DNA from: Lingula anatina
Lineage: Eukaryota; Brachiopoda; Lingulata; Lingulida; Lingulidae
NCBI RefSeq assembly: GCF_001039355.2
Contig: NW_019775857.1
Span: 1,227,927 to 1,291,926 of the forward strand
DNA length: 64,000 nucleotides
Direction: 5' to 3'
Shown piece by piece: positions 36,098 to 50,616 of this stretch. How positions within the stretch are numbered: the first letter of the stretch is position 1; each line of letters starts with the position of its first letter. Made by a program: the position numbers and the translations under genes. The notes under the pieces are model-generated. The model ran no database searches and had not been told where the DNA came from. It saw only the letters and a program-made list of their open reading frames with translations.

Positions 36098-36175
36098 CAT
36101 GACTGAAGAATATGGTCGAATGGGTAGTGGAAGCGGACTTATAATCAAATCATGAGTTCGGGCGTCAGCAGTTGA
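36098..36175 (+). mobile_element. Possible tRNA-derived SINE head
   Basis: A degenerate tRNA-like segment: a box-A-like block (GGTCGAATGGGTAGTGGAAG), an anticodon-loop-like GGACTTATAATC, then a box-B-like GAGTTCGGGC. Stem pairing is too poor for a working tRNA. The minus-strand translation (ARTHDLIISPLP) has the look often produced by tRNA-SINE heads. The downstream body and 3' end were not delimited. Confidence 0.4.
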
Positions 36176-36790
36176 CAGAATGTTCTCTATGTTACAAATT
36201 TTGGTAGTTTTTGTTTTCATCTGGGGGAGGCGTGCGCTCTCTGTTAGTAGTTTCACAAGCGTTTCATAAACGGGTGGTATCATACGTTTTAACGGTTGCT
36301 GTTTATCAAAGTTCTCTCAGATCTACATTCAGTAGATCAAAGCAGTTCCTACAGAAATCCCTAGGTCTAGTTTCGATACGTTGTAGATAGATTTACGAAC
36401 ATAATGCATTCACCCAAAAGCACGCACTGGCATAAAACATCGTTATTATTACTGGCATGCTTTAGTGCAAAGATACCACATCCCCCGGGATCATCCTTAC
36501 AAAAGCATCAACAAGCTTTCAAGTAATCTATGCCTAAATTTTTTATACAAGCATGATAATGGGACAAATGGTGCTATTTCTGTAATTCTATCTGTTCAGA
36601 AGGAAGATAAAAATGGCGATATTTTAATTTTCTGGCAACTAATTTTCATAACACAGCGAAAGTCATATTCCGAAAACGCAATGCCAACATATCATTTCGC
36701 ATCTAGACTTTAAAGAAATGTGATCATTCGGCCATCTACTTTTCTTGAGCATTGCCACCAGTTCTTTGTATATAAGCTAATACACAATAC
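36176..36790. other. Non-coding stretch
   Basis: No feature was recognised beyond possible SINE body sequence just after 36175. Confidence 0.4.
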
Positions 36791-37255
36791 CTATTGCCCT
36801 CTGTTTGGAGGGGAGGGTGTCCTCAATAACATACGGTGCGGTTTTACCCTGAGATAAACACTAGGTGAAGACTTGGGCCAGATCACCTCATTCACTGTCA
36901 TACGAACACATCGTCCCGAAGTGCCTAGCGCCAGATATCTAAGAGCGCGAACCTGAGACACCTCTTTTTTGTTAGGTGTAAGATTTACCACCTGCTCCCT
37001 AATACGTTCCTCAATGCCTCGTTTTCTCCTCCTGCTCTGGTCAAGAATGATGTAAGCTTTTGTTTTATTGAGTGATTATACAGTGTCTCCTATGTGCTTG
37101 GAACTTGCAGAGTTTTGAGGGTCATTGGTACCAGGTCTTTTGTGCATATTGCTTTCAGTGCAGTGCCTGCTCTGTTTTTACGATGTACGTTTCTGAGCAG
37201 TCGCCCAACCAGTCCATCCATGTCATCACCTGGGGAAAGGTCTCAGTGTGAACCC
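36791..37255 (-). pseudogene. Coding-like relic, family unknown
   Basis: Two adjoining minus-strand stretches look like protein in different frames. At about 37085-37240, after a TTTCCCCAG acceptor-like site, the frame reads GDDMDGLVGRLLRNVHRKNR then AGTALKAICTKD and reaches a stop. It stays protein-like past that stop (QKLTSFLTRAGGENEALRNV). At about 36791-37070 a second frame reads SRRRKRGIEERIREQVVNLT and LRYLALGTSGRCVRMTVNEV and ends at a TAG. Frame changes and internal stops suggest a decayed gene or transposon ORF, or exons whose borders I cannot place. Confidence 0.3.
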
Positions 37256-39435
37256 ACAGCGCCAGTTTGTCATTTAATTTTACCATGTAAGTTCCAGAAT
37301 CTGAAAATATTCTTGATCAAGATTCTCAAAGATTACTAAGAACATTCACTCATTTACTCATTCACAGCTTTATACCCCTTTTCGACCAAAGAAAAAAAAA
37401 AATTATATTCATGGGATTACTGGTCGTGGGGGCAAGGGACAAAGCCAACAAAACTCTTAGTTCTCAAATTGTTCTTAACGCCACCAGGCTATGTAAAAAC
37501 ATCGAGTCCAAATCTACAGTTCTAGTTCTACTTTGAAGAAACATAACGCAAACAGATTATGACAACCAGTTGCTGAAAATGAAAATTTGTCGGTTGGACC
37601 ATGTTTTCACAGACAAAATATAACCTTGTCTGCAGGCCATAGCTCGACATTGTTCGCTATGTAGTAAGCCTAAAGAACTTGTCCGACTGGACTAGCAGAC
37701 GGCTACCACGACAAGGACCCAAGTTGTACTTAAAATAGCCCAAATGCAACTCTTCTGAGTGTAAACTACTGGAGCATGGTTGGCCTTTCCGTTACTCAAA
37801 TGGAGTACAGCTGGACAAAAAAAGTAACCGAAAAAAACACTAATTATAGGGAATAGTGCTCACAGACACGCCTGGATTCAAAATCCGCTACCTACCTTAA
37901 TATTCAATAAAAAAGAAGAGACATAATACGAACAGTACTTTTTCATCAAAATATACCCAGCCTTCAAAACTACAGCAACCGCGACAAAAAAAAAAAGCTT
38001 CAAAGGGGAGTGCCATTGGTCTTGTGACATATTTTTCGAAACAGACCAACTGACGAGGAACCAATTTATATTCTCAATCTTCAGAGAGCACCATGCAACA
38101 TGAACAAAGCTGGGGAATTGATCGAAGAGCACCAAGGGACTGATAAGAAAATTAATACTCAAAGAAAATGATAGATGGATTAATGTTGAGGAAAAAAGGC
38201 GGTCACGAAAAAGTCCGTCTCATCTGCGACAGTAAATTGGCCGTGACTGCCAACATTTACCGAAGCGATATAATCAGGCGCCGATGCTATGACACGACGT
38301 CATAGGAACCATAACAAATCAAGAACCGCGGGTTACTTCATTAAAACATCGCCTATTTTCTAGCCTTTGGTGTTTTTCTTTCACAAACTAATTTCGTTTC
38401 TCAAAGAGGAAGTAGTAATCAAATGAATACCATTGGTACGCAATTTTTTTTCGTGGCTGAAATTACTTTTTTTGTTAAAAGAAAGATATCTGTTACGTCA
38501 TTAGTTGATATGCCTGTGTTGTTGAGTAAGTTTCCGAAAAGTTTCTTTTATAACTAATATATAAACAAATAGTAAGTATAAAAGAATATACGCTTTGATT
38601 CTGGCTGGTTGTCTAACATGTTTTAGATTTAAAAACGTGTGGCATAATAACAGTTAATTCGTACGCTAAGATGTGACATATTTTATTTCCATAGCGGTTC
38701 CCCGCATTGCCCAAGGCTCAAACACAAGAATTTCTGCCTGCGTTTCAGTAACGGCTTTTTTCTACTAACACTGATGGATTGAGAGAACAAGAATATATTT
38801 GAATGTATCTTTGGTATATTTTAAATCACTTGCTGTATCATACTTAGACCAAACATGCATAGAAAATATTGAACTTTGCATAGGTAGCCTAATGTTATCC
38901 CTTATTCGTAGCGGATGGAGGCCAAAACATTTTGCATCTTTTTTTTTTAAATACGTTAAAAGGATTTTCACTGAACCATTTCCTCAATCAATACGATTTA
39001 GACAAATGGAAGCAAACCAGTACAGCAAAACAAATTGAAAAAATGAGCAGCAAACCTGTGAAACATAATAATTGTATCTCGGGCTAATTTGCTTAGGCAC
39101 CTGTAAGACCGTAATATTTTTTTACTCGGAACAGTTGCTCTGTGAAGAAAACATGTTTCATTTCATGTTGGAATCTTTTTAATCACGTATACTAGTTTTG
39201 ACGAACTCCCGGCGAGCCTTACAGTCCAAAGTCGGAAAAAAGCATAACAACGATATGTTAAGAAGAAGGGGTGTCAAAAACAAATTTTTGCGCCAAGAAA
39301 TGGAAAATGAAGAATGTTGTTTCCGTCTAATTATATCAGCTAGCAGATTGTTCTAGTGCCTTTCAGGTGATGCATATTCCGTTCAATTTGTACGGGTGTC
39401 GAAGTCGGTATACAGGGAGAATGAAGTGTGCTTAC
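37256..39435. other. Non-coding stretch
   Basis: No feature was recognised. Short frames on both strands are AT-rich background. Confidence 0.45.
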
Positions 39436-39481
39436 CAGGTCCAGGTTTGTGAGCCACTTTCGATTAATAAATTGTCTCCAA
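39436..39481 (-). CDS. Weak 46-base exon candidate
   Basis: The acceptor (TTTATTTAAG) and donor (ACCTG then GTAAGC) are both plausible, and two of the three frames are open. The segment is too short to separate from chance and no partner exon was identified. Confidence 0.15.
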
Positions 39482-42400
39482 CTTAAATAAATATCAGCAT
39501 TGATTAAAATACAGAGAGAATGGACGTTTAAGTACCTTTTATTATCTGGAGGCACAAATAATGTCGAATTCATAGGGTATACTAACTTTCCAAGTAGATA
39601 TAAGGAACTGACCAATATTGGGTAAGTTAGATCAAAACTATCAATCTAACATCAGATAGTTAAATCATGAATACCAATCCACGTATTTACCTCGAACTAT
39701 TTTAAAAAAAAAACACAGTGTCTTTAACGATCAAGATTTTCTCATAGGTAGCGACAAGAATAAAAAAAATCTCCGTCTACCGCAGGAACATCCAAGAAGA
39801 AACCTCACAGGTAGTAGGCCTAACCGACAGAGTGATACATGTAGTTATTGCTTTGCAAGCTTGTAATCGGCTTCTGTATCCTCAAGACGCAACAGACAAA
39901 GGGAGGGGCTTCATTTTGTGATAAACCCGCAACTACACGTAAGTTGTCTCAGCTGAATTGATTAATTTCCCAAGGCGACAGTGATTTCTCCACCTTATCC
40001 AACTCACTCAACATTGGTAACTTCCGCTTCGGAATTAAAATCTGACCAAATGCATCTTAATCATCACATGTAGCTTTAAAAGGCTTATTTTAGCTGCTGT
40101 CTAAGAGAAAATGAAAGAAAATTGGTAAAAATGATATCTTAGTATCAACACAAGAATTTTCCCTTCATGTCACATGCTCTTCGTCTTAAAGAAATCCGCT
40201 CCTACACTGTATAGCATACAGAATAGCTATCAGAGCGGATTTCCCAAAAAAGGCAGGCAATATCAGTGTCTCAGATTCTGTGGAATTCAATATGCTTCAC
40301 GGAACACCATTTTCGTTAATAAAAATTGCTCTTTTAATAATGTTTCTCGCGAATTATTTTGATCAACGTTCACGAAGGGTGGTACTTGACGGCTTCAATC
40401 GAGGCAATTAGGACTGTGCGAATTACACAGGATTCCTGGAGTTCGGAACCACGCATGACAACCAATAAAACTGATTTATGCCAAATGTGTATGTTCTTGT
40501 ATATTGGGAATTATGGTTTATCAAAAGAAATGATTATAAAGTATTTCAAAAAGACTTCTTCATACCTTATACGGTCGGTCCGATAAAGGTCCTAAGTCTG
40601 ATAATTGAAGGGTATACTTTTCAGGTCAAGAAGACATTTGGAACATGGGAAGGTTTTTTTTACGGCTAATAAATGTCTATCAATCTTGATTCATCATCCC
40701 TTATCAAATCACATACCAAATCGACATTTAAATGATTATTGAATTAGGCCGTCAGGAAGTTTTTGAACTACATGCCGTTGGAAGGGGGAATGACATATTT
40801 ACCTGCCAGTAGCATAGACCACGAAACGATAGCAATATTTCAATATAAATGCATTTAAATCTACGTCATAAAGAAACTGTTTAGATACATGTTACATACA
40901 TCTAAGTCATGTCTTTAAAACTGTTTCGCATTACATGGTTTTTAACGGCACTTGATCTTACGGTGAAAATGTCGCCTTGTTGCAAAATTGACACTCAGAT
41001 TAAAAAGCTGTCGGAGGATTAGATTGATCAGATATGGGGGTATCTCAGGAAATATTACTCCTTGTTAATCAGTCATCTACACAATCCCTTTCAAGTGGAG
41101 CACAACTGACAAACCAAACTCCTGAAATGTCATTTGCATAAACTAATGTATTCATAAAGGAAAATGTTCTAGAGAATAATTGCATTTCATACGTTTCCAA
41201 TATTTCAATAATTGAATAGAATAATAAACTGTCATAGACCTAGTTATCTTATATCTCAATCCATTGGTAGACCATGATTTATTCAGATATCAAAAATTTC
41301 CTTGGTGAAAAATATGTTAACAACCTTTTCCAGGAAATCTTTACCATTATATATTTCAAAAAGGTAGAAAGTTTAACCATAAAACTTGACAAATGCCCAA
41401 CAAAGATCAACACCTCTATTCATGACGCCGGGGTTGATTGAAAAGCTTGCCATTTCAAATAAAAGCTAATTAACGAAAGTAAAAAGCCTTTTTTGAAAAT
41501 TACTTGAAGATCTGTTACTTTCCAGAGTCAATAGGGAAAGTAGACATGAACACAGGTCAATTGGTTCGTATGTCACAACAAAGAAAGAGATGATTAATTA
41601 CCGACAACCTTCAGAGTGTATTTGGTCGTTTTCTTGTGTCTTCTAGACTATGAATAGCTTCCTCTAACGAACTGTTTGTCAATTTGAGAATTGTAGTTGA
41701 AATATAGTGCCAATTCAATCGATTTGCCTTCCTAGAAGAGAAATATCTAAAAAGGTTAAGCCTTTCTCCGAACACAAACAACAGGACTTCATCCTCTTGC
41801 ATCAAGTTCGTCTACATCCTCTTGCATGTTTTGCCCACAGGATCGGATTATGCTGCTTCCAGCGACAGCTTTAAGTATCTCTTGTTGTATCTTCTTTGTG
41901 GTGTGGCAAGAGCACTTGTTCGACACTCTTAATTAATAATGGCAATGTCCCAAAATGCAATACTTGCGCACTCATTGTACATCAACTTTGTATAAGATAT
42001 TCAATACGTGTTTTCTGAAGTTCTATTTATGAAATAACGAGATTCCCGATAACCAGCACAAAGAATACATAAATAACTGAAGAAGTTTAGCATAGCCAAA
42101 AGGTTTTAAGAGTGGCAACACATCAATAACATTTACTTCAGAAATGTAAAGTGTACTTTCTGCGTAGAAATGTGAGGTGCACTCTCTGAGCTCCATTATG
42201 TAAGCAATCGAAGTAGTTATTATTCTCAACTTCATACATGTGAAATATGCCCGTCCCCAACGTTACTTTGTTAATGTAGTCATAATTTCAATAGAGACTT
42301 AGCGTTTTACATTATTGATAATCATGCATACGCTTTTGGGATATTCAAACCTAAAGCACATTTACTTTGAGAGGCAATTCAATTGTTCATCGGGTTAACA

Positions 42401-45400
42401 ACCATTTCAGATAAACAGAAATATATTTGATCATGTATCAGAAACATTGACTGTGAACATTTCTCAAGAATAGTTTGCCGTTAGCTGAACATACAGGGTA
42501 TGTCTGGGGTTGGATGGTCTTAAAAACTATAAATACAGACTATGAATAAACACGTGTTTATTACGTGCGCCACATCTCACTTACCACCGTAGGACAGTCA
42601 CTTCAGTGATTCAGAAAGGTGCCCCGTCAAGGTGAATGTTCTGATGACAGTAAAAGGACCCTCTTGTGCTTGATGCCAACTACTGATTTGAAAAGAATTT
42701 GGTCGGGCCGCCAGTGGATTATGAGCTCACATAGAGCGCTCTCCAAAATTATATTAGGTGGCGCTCGTTGGGTTGCCGCTTTTACCTGCCTTGTCTGGAC
42801 ATGAAGTTTTATTGCGCGGCTTTGCAGTTCCCATAAATTTTCAACTATAGCCTAAGATTTTGCGATAATCTAGTTTTCCCAACCCACTGAGTTGCACACA
42901 CAGTGTTCTGCTTGGTATGTCCTCTATTCACCGTGTGCTTTAATTACCAATCTGAATGCATGCTCCGAGGATTCCTGTGGCATCAGGCTCACAAGCTGAC
43001 CTTTTCAAGGTAACTAAAAGATGAAAATGGAGTGGCTCATTTAAAACAACTTCCCAGTGAAGCCGTCGGATTGAGAATATCAATAAAATTAATATCTACT
43101 TTATGCGACGTGATCCCCAGGGGTCGTGGATGGAAACGCTCCGCTGATGAATAAGTTCTGATTTAGGCGCAATCAAAACTGGGATACCTTAACAGTATGG
43201 TTGATCCCTAAGTCTAGGCTGCCTTAAGAAAAAGAAGCGACTTTCTAGAGACTTGCGGATGACAAATACATGTAAATAGCTTGCTTTTCAGAAGAAATGA
43301 TTAAGCGCGTTATTTGCAATGCAAAGTGAAATTCAGATGTCTCTAAATTGACAAGAAAACATCGAGGACTACACTTTCAGTTTCCCTAGTTTAATGATTG
43401 CAGTGAAACACTCAGAAACATGTTATTAGATACGCATTCTAATGGAAGTGAAAGGTTTATATTGCTTCTTGAATGCCTTTCATGGTGCCACATATTATGA
43501 GTCTTAATAAATAAGAACTTATGATAAAGAAAGAGAGGGAGAAAACGGGACAATGTACTGTTTTGAAGTTCCCTAGCATTTACACCTTTTTCACATCAAG
43601 CAGTACACTTACCTGTAACTGGGCATTACATAAAAGATGATGCACCTAATTAAGTGAAGTTTGACTGATTAACTGAAACGAGCACCAGGAAGCGAACAAG
43701 TGGAGAACTTGTGAAAGGGAGTAATACCACTGTAGCGTTGTGTCAGAGCCTCTCGAATAGAGTCCAGTTTATAGTGAAAAGTTCGATTTGAAACGGACTT
43801 TAACGAATAATACCAATGATGAACAGATCCAAGTTACGGAGTTGCAAACAGTACAGAAAATCACCTTCTGATTGGAAGTAACTATATTGAATTGTGTTAC
43901 GAACCGAAACGAGCGGATGTATTTTATATTCGACCATACAACACAAAAAATACTGTAGTATTTTCCTACTGTCTCCCTTTTTTCTATGAATTTCTCTTGT
44001 GCCACTCATAAAAAAATGCAGATGAAAAGAAAAGAGGTGGAGAATACTTGTTTGTTCCCAAGGCATTTTGAAAATGGAGACGAAGAAGTGTCAGGTGATA
44101 AATCAGGTTCAGTGCCTAGGGAAGTATTCCCGGCTACATGTTACACGTGATTCACAATATCGTTATGAAAAACAATTTTTATGCACGGAATAATTCAAAG
44201 TTGATTGAAAAGCGCGAATCCCACACAGGGAAATCTGTTGAATGTGCAAAAAATTAAAAGGAGACAATACAGAATAAATGCAATGAAAACAGAGTCAACA
44301 TTGGTTGCTAGTGATATGACGTGTGTGTTAATGGTTTTACTGCTTTAATTATCTAAAAGATGCTCTTTCTGTTGAAGTCACCCTTTGATCAAAGCAGACG
44401 TCTCTGTCCCAGTATCATTTGAATGATTATTAGAACTTTTCCAGTAGGTTATTATCATATAATACGTATTGCAATTAAGTTGTGAAACTACCAACATTCA
44501 TGTAGAATAAACAGTCGAACAATGCCACAGTATAAATATCTTATCACATCTTATTGTACGCTTCACACTTTTGTACACTTGCTTAAAGTCAAGGAGCAAC
44601 ACGTTAAGATCTTCAGACCCGTTGACATTTCAGCTAGATATGGTTTCCGCTTGTGGAGAAAAAAGTAGAATATTTGCTGTCAATAATTCGTGACCCTCAT
44701 AACAGCAAAACGAAACCGATTACGTATAATGTATGCTGTTTAACGAAAACGCGTGAGCGGGTTTAAATTATCTGGGAGATACTAAAACTATTACTTAGAG
44801 TTCAACTTTGTGAGTATTTGAATTAAGAAATGGTTTACTACAATCGATTGTCTAGCATTTTCTCGCCTGGCAATTTTATGTTCACATTGGTAAACACATA
44901 ATTATTTATCATTTTCTCAATCCACTCGTTTTTTTTTCAGTTTGGGGTATTAAATAAGAACTTTATATCGTGTCCTGCGTGTCCAATCCAGAGTGCATGT
45001 TAATGAGCAAACATGAAGTAGTGTTCTACTAACGATGTGCTGGAGCAAGTGAGAATACTTTGTTCATGACAAGGATTTGGTTTTTGTTAAATTGACTATG
45101 TCGTTGGGGGAATTTTTGCCGTGTCACTTTGAATTACCAGGGTAATCTGGTTTTTTATGTATGTCAGTATATGATATTCCCCACTTCCAGTTCCTGTCAG
45201 TAAAACTGCTACAAGGAATTCACATTGCTATCTTGTTAAGAAGGGTATAGGAAAAGGGTTGCGTTTGGGGCGATTTATTCTTGGAAACGTTATGATGAAC
45301 CATGCTGTGCGGTTATGCGTCAGATTGAATTTTCAGAAATAAATCACATGAAAAATTGAAATTCAGCTGATGGCCTATGCAAGATCTGTTTATTATCCGC

Positions 45401-46730
45401 ATCTTGATATCTGCATTATTTTAAAAGTGAGATCAGTCTTACATGCATATCAATTGAATTATAGCTTTAAAATCACCTCTATGGGGAACAGTGATATGAT
45501 TTGATTATGTTTGCTCCGAGCAAAAGTTCCCGCCTTGTGCTCTCCAAATGTCAATTTAACATTTCCCCACTGAAATAGCTATTCTTGGAAAAATTTTTAT
45601 AATCTACATAGGTCAATCCTTAATTTCTTTGGAGACAGGTCGCTGGGGACGATGGTGAGAGAAATATGAAAATATCAAGAACAGATATCACTGAGAATTA
45701 AAGTAATACGCTTTAAATATGATTTTCTGTGACTGCTCATTAAAATATCGATTTACAGGGCAAATAGTTTTTTCCCTAGGGCCGTTGTGCTGGTGCAAAT
45801 GGACAGCAAAGCCAGTGATTGGATGTGCAAAAAAACAAAGATTTATGCTCCAGGCTCATATCAAAGCTCATAAAAGTGTTTTGATGGGGCGTTATCATAC
45901 GGAAAGATGTTTTGTTTTGAGTAGAAGCGCACGAGATCTTCCACATTGCTCTGTTCACCTACATGATAAATGTACTTATAGCGTTATCTAAAATTGCCGT
46001 CGAAGACCGCAATTCATCATTGATTTCACATGTATGATAAACACACGTATTTTTGCCTTCATCAATGTGACTAATTGCTGGCTATGGAGATATGCAAAGA
46101 GCTTGGCGTTCAGATTTAATGTTCCATCTACTCAAAATATCAAGATAAATATTGAATGAATGCTCGTTAGATTAAGCATGAATCTGCAGATGAAAGTACC
46201 CCAAGTTCTATAAATGACTAGGAGGATGCAGTGGATTACTAACTGTATGAAATTAATGCCACTAATTTCAAACCGTTAAAACGAAAGTAAGGTATAGATT
46301 TCGATTGTGCCAAGTGGAATTGTGAAAAGTGGAATTCACATAAAAGACTAATGCCATATAAAATGCCTTTTCAGTACATTTTTCAGGTACCTTATAACTA
46401 ATTGGCTGAATTTATGCTTGACTAAGTAACTTAGTTAATGATTGATTGACTGACTGACTGGCAATCTAACTGACCAACTTTTTAACTATAAGCAACTAAC
46501 TTACTGGTCATCTTACTTACTCATTTTTAACATACCTCTCGTCGTCCTGCGGTCTATCCACATTACGTCTTTACTGTATGTCTTACTCCCTGTCCCTTTT
46601 TTTATAACCACTTCCAAGTCTCCCGCCAACCCACACCGTCATCATACCTACCCACATGCCCGCTTATCTGCCTACCTATAGGTACATGTACATATCTGCC
46701 TGACTGACGGCATACCTTTCCTTACACACG
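39482..46730. other. Long gene-poor stretch
   Basis: No gene, RNA gene or transposon was supported in about 7.2 kb. A GC-richer patch at about 42610-42820 contains a 61-codon plus frame with no recognisable domain. A 90-codon plus frame at 45719-45991 has no start context or domain worth calling. Short TGATTGACTGACTGAC-like repeats occur at about 46435-46470. Confidence 0.4.
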
Positions 46731-46845
46731 CGCGCGCGCGCGTATGTATGCCAACATACACACACACACATACACACCCGCACGCGCGCATGCATGCGAA
46801 CACACACACACACACACACACTCTCTCTCTCTCTCTCTCTTTCTC
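46731..46845. repeat. Compound CG/CA/CT microsatellite
   Basis: A CG array (46731-46742), broken CA tracts, then CA (about 46799-46820) followed by CT (about 46821-46840). The CA-CT part starts the duplicated block and recurs right after the gap at 52893. Confidence 0.9.
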
Positions 46846-48337
46846 TTCTTTTTTTTTTCATGCACTGATTACATCCAACCGTCCATGCACCCAGGTTCCA
46901 TGTCATCCATTCACGCACGCAATCATTCATCCATCATGTGATATATGCAATTCAATGACTCTCTCTTTCATTTTCTTTTGTACAAATTTCCTACGAACAC
47001 CACAGAATATAACACCAAGTAAGTCAACCCTTTGTTGCCTAACATGGGTACATGCGCGCTGATGTGTTAGAAGGGAAGCAGGTATGCATATGATTGATGC
47101 ACGTAGTTGTATTGGTGTGATTGTTTTGTCTAAACTCCCTTATCATTTGCGCTACGAAAACATAGTTGAGGCAGAGACAGTGACTCATGTGATAGCTTAA
47201 TTGAGCCATAGCAAACTAATGCTACGAAGTCATTGTTTAGCGATTCAGGCACCTATGTTAATGATATTTCCACAGACTTTGTATATTTGTTCAAAACACA
47301 AAAGAGCTATTCTGTTTATCAAATCGTGGTGAACCAAAGATACTTGAGCAGTGATTTAAAACTGAAAATAGCTAGTCTGCGAAGGGACATTAATTAGTCC
47401 AATTTACTGAATCGTTTACCCTCAATATATGGATAACTAATAAATCTATTAAATGTGAACTCTAACTTGGCAGAAGCATCTGGGCAAACTTACTTGAAAT
47501 GCCTTGTGCTTGGCCAAACTTAAAGTATTTGCAAATAATAAATTAGATTTAAAGTTATTTCATGTTATTTTGTTTTCAGTGGCTTTGGTTGATTTAACCA
47601 TCTAGTTTGATCATATCAAAACACAAAACAGAAACAATTTGATTACATTTTCACACGATCGTTTGAAGATGCTCTTTGTCTTTTTATTGATTTCTGTCAC
47701 TTTGGCTGTAAATGTTGGTAAACTTAAAGATATAAAAGACGATATATAGCCATTGTATACAGTCAAACTTTGCTAGGTTATACCCATCTACGCACATTAG
47801 AGAGTACTTTATAGGTTCTAGTATCACATCTAGTTAGCAAATGGCCACTGGTCCTCTTGGAAGGAGAACAGGAAATTGTCTGTTAAGAAGAGTTATCTTT
47901 TATATATGGTATAACACGTAATCTTGACATCTTTTTTATTTTTATTTATCACGAGTACTTTTATTTATCACGATTCAGTATTTAGTTTTTTAATGTGAAA
48001 ATTCACCGTGATAAAGAGATAAACGATTGATATATTGTAACACAGTTTTCGAATTTTGGACTTAAACCTCATTTTATGGTTTCCCTTCAAAAATTATCGA
48101 CTATTGTACACGGTATCATTCACTCAAGGTAACAGACTTGCTATTTTCTCTGATTGGTTCCACTGAATCCATTTATAAGGTAGGTCTAAAGGTAAGCTTC
48201 AGGTCAAATTACAGTTGCAGTTGTCTTTATTAGACTTTACTTCTACTTCAAAGTTATAATGTACAAACTCTTTCTATGTCAATTTTTTGTGACATATGCT
48301 GCAATTTTAAGAATGAGCATACAGAGAGCTGTTCATC

Positions 48338-49147
48338 ATGTCATTCGACACCAGTGACACTTGTGATACAAAGTGGTCGCCGGAAAAGACGAGCACCAGA
48401 GCCAACAGGCCTCTATTTTACTACCAAAGGTACGAAGGTTTGATTCGTGCAATGAATTGGTCACCCAACTTGCAACCACTGTTATTAAAGGAACTACTCA
48501 AAGATGGCGCCTACGTTTCAAAAAATTATGGCAGCAATGCCAGGAAGAGAAATATTATCACTTTTATAAACCGGCGGAAAGAGTGACATGGACTTCAAAA
48601 ATCACTGCATGCATCGTACCCAGTACGTTGGATATGGCGCCATTATGCGTTTTACGATGAGTCCATTTTCATCCTTACAACGTGTTAGTACCAGTATAAT
48701 TATTGAAATATTTAGCACTACCTACCTGCCAGACTACATACGATCCCTCACAATTAAGGCAATCGGCTATAATAATGGTTTGGAGATGCAGCAGATACTA
48801 CGGTATTGGCGAACTGGTTCTGGTTAATGGAAACCCCAACAAAAACGCTACATTAGAATCCGGGGTCAGCACCTTTTGGCATCGAAGAAAACATCTCTGT
48901 GGACAGGAATCAACAGTTTACTTTGAAGGTTGATAATAGCACACCGCACAGAACCAGGGCAGACCAAGAGATGCTTCACCCGGAAGGCATCAATAGGGTA
49001 GATTGGGCGGCGCAATCCTCAGACGCATGTTTCATTAAAACCTGTGTGATGAAATTGGCAATCAACTGGCAAAGGATCACTCCTTGCGAAAAACGCCTAA
49101 ATTCAAAGCTGGAGTCAACTAAGTCCCCTGAAGATTACATCGCTTGA
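48338..49147 (+). pseudogene. Decayed Tc1/mariner-like transposase (copy A)
   Basis: Pieces of a Tc1-type transposase occur in order across several frames. The helix-turn-helix region (about 48373-48540) contains NELVTQLATTVIKGTTQRW. The central catalytic stretch (about 48760-48840) reads IIMVWRCSRYYGIGELVLV, matching the family's IMVWGC-x-YYG-x-G-x-LV. The second catalytic block (about 48920-49040) reads DNSTPHRTRADQEML and INRVDWAAQSSDA, matching DN-x-P-H and DWPAQSPDLNP. At least three frameshifts or stops break it, and the final acidic residue region (NPIE) is lost. No clear terminal inverted repeats were found. It cannot encode an active enzyme. Confidence 0.75.
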
Positions 49148-50616
49148 AGGTTTTGAGGTGATGAGGCTATCCTACAACATATAGTATTGAAATACAAACG
49201 TAAGAACAAAAATTTTGCAAGGAAAAGCATTGGCCTGTAGTAAAGCCATTCACTTTAACTCCCCAAATTTCAATTAAAGAGGAAAGGGAAAAACCTAAAA
49301 AATTCAAGTACCGTTCATCAAAAAGAATCACGCTGCAGTGCTTTGCCACCCCATCCCCCTGTATAATGTCACAAAGTTATAAATCAACAATTTTGACCTC
49401 ACGACAACTTGCGTCAAACGCCAACAATGCCATCAAAACTAAGGTAATATTATGAAAGCAAATCTATCATGCTACCAACATCTTTGCTTACTGAAATTTT
49501 ACAAATGACGTCAGAAGATATTGTGGAAAAAACTCAAACAGCGTGAGCTTTGTGGAGGTGCATACTTAATCAAGTAAACAATGGCAGCGAGGCCTCTAAC
49601 TTGACATGGCCAAGCGATGGTCCCTAGTGTTCGCGTGTAAATGCTTTCATCATTATTTCTTCAACGTGCTTTTCAGCAGAACACGATGAAAAGTCAAGAT
49701 TACAAAAATGTCCGATCGAAGAGATGCTCTGGAGAGTTTGTTTGGTAATTCGGATTCTTTTTTCTTATTTGGACTTTCTGTATCTTGACCAGTTTATATC
49801 TTGTAGCATATTCACTTGTTAACGCAAATAACACTTTGCAAAAACAGTAATGAAAGTATGTCATTATCTAATGGGAACGGTGCACATGACTAATTTCACC
49901 CAACAGTTTCGTTTCAAGGCCAAGACTCATGTAAACACGACAGAAAATTAAACGAAGAAATTCGTTAACTGATTTTGCTGTGACACTGATAAGCAGTAAG
50001 ATAGAAGAAAACATAGATTAAGTTAATATCGACGAACCAACAACAAAGAGGAAATAGCGTTTGGGTAATGTTTGTTTCATAACTTATGATTACAGGAGAT
50101 TACCCATGAGGAAATGTATTATTGCATTACGTTTAGGTAACTGACTTGTAGGTGACAGCCAGCTTCCATTTTGGTTTATTCCCTACGCAAATATGGATTG
50201 CAGTATCTTCATTTTGATTTGTGCCTTAATGCGGTGCCTTATAAGTTTTGGTTGTTTGAAATAATTTAGATTTATGCATAAATGTAATAAAACATAAGGT
50301 AATGAAACAAAATGTCCCAATGTCCCATTCTGAATTAACAGTTCAGTTGATTTATCCTATTCCATGTTTTTCATTATTAACAATTAAAAGCTACAAACGT
50401 GTACTATTGTACTGTTTTGAATGAACACCTTTAGTAGAGCTATTCCACTTACATATACAAATGATAGTCCACAAGCGTGTTCACAAAGACATATTTTTAT
50501 GCAGTGCATGTGTTTTGTATCTCTACTTCCAGAAACTATCATTGACTACGTCCCTACGACTGTTAAACTCAAATCGGAAATTACGTCCCGTAAGGTTAAG
50601 ATAACAAATTAAAGAT

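Noticed and set aside
46676-47062. Overlapping frames rich in His-Thr and Val-Cys
   Set aside because: They are translations of the CA/CG/CT repeats.
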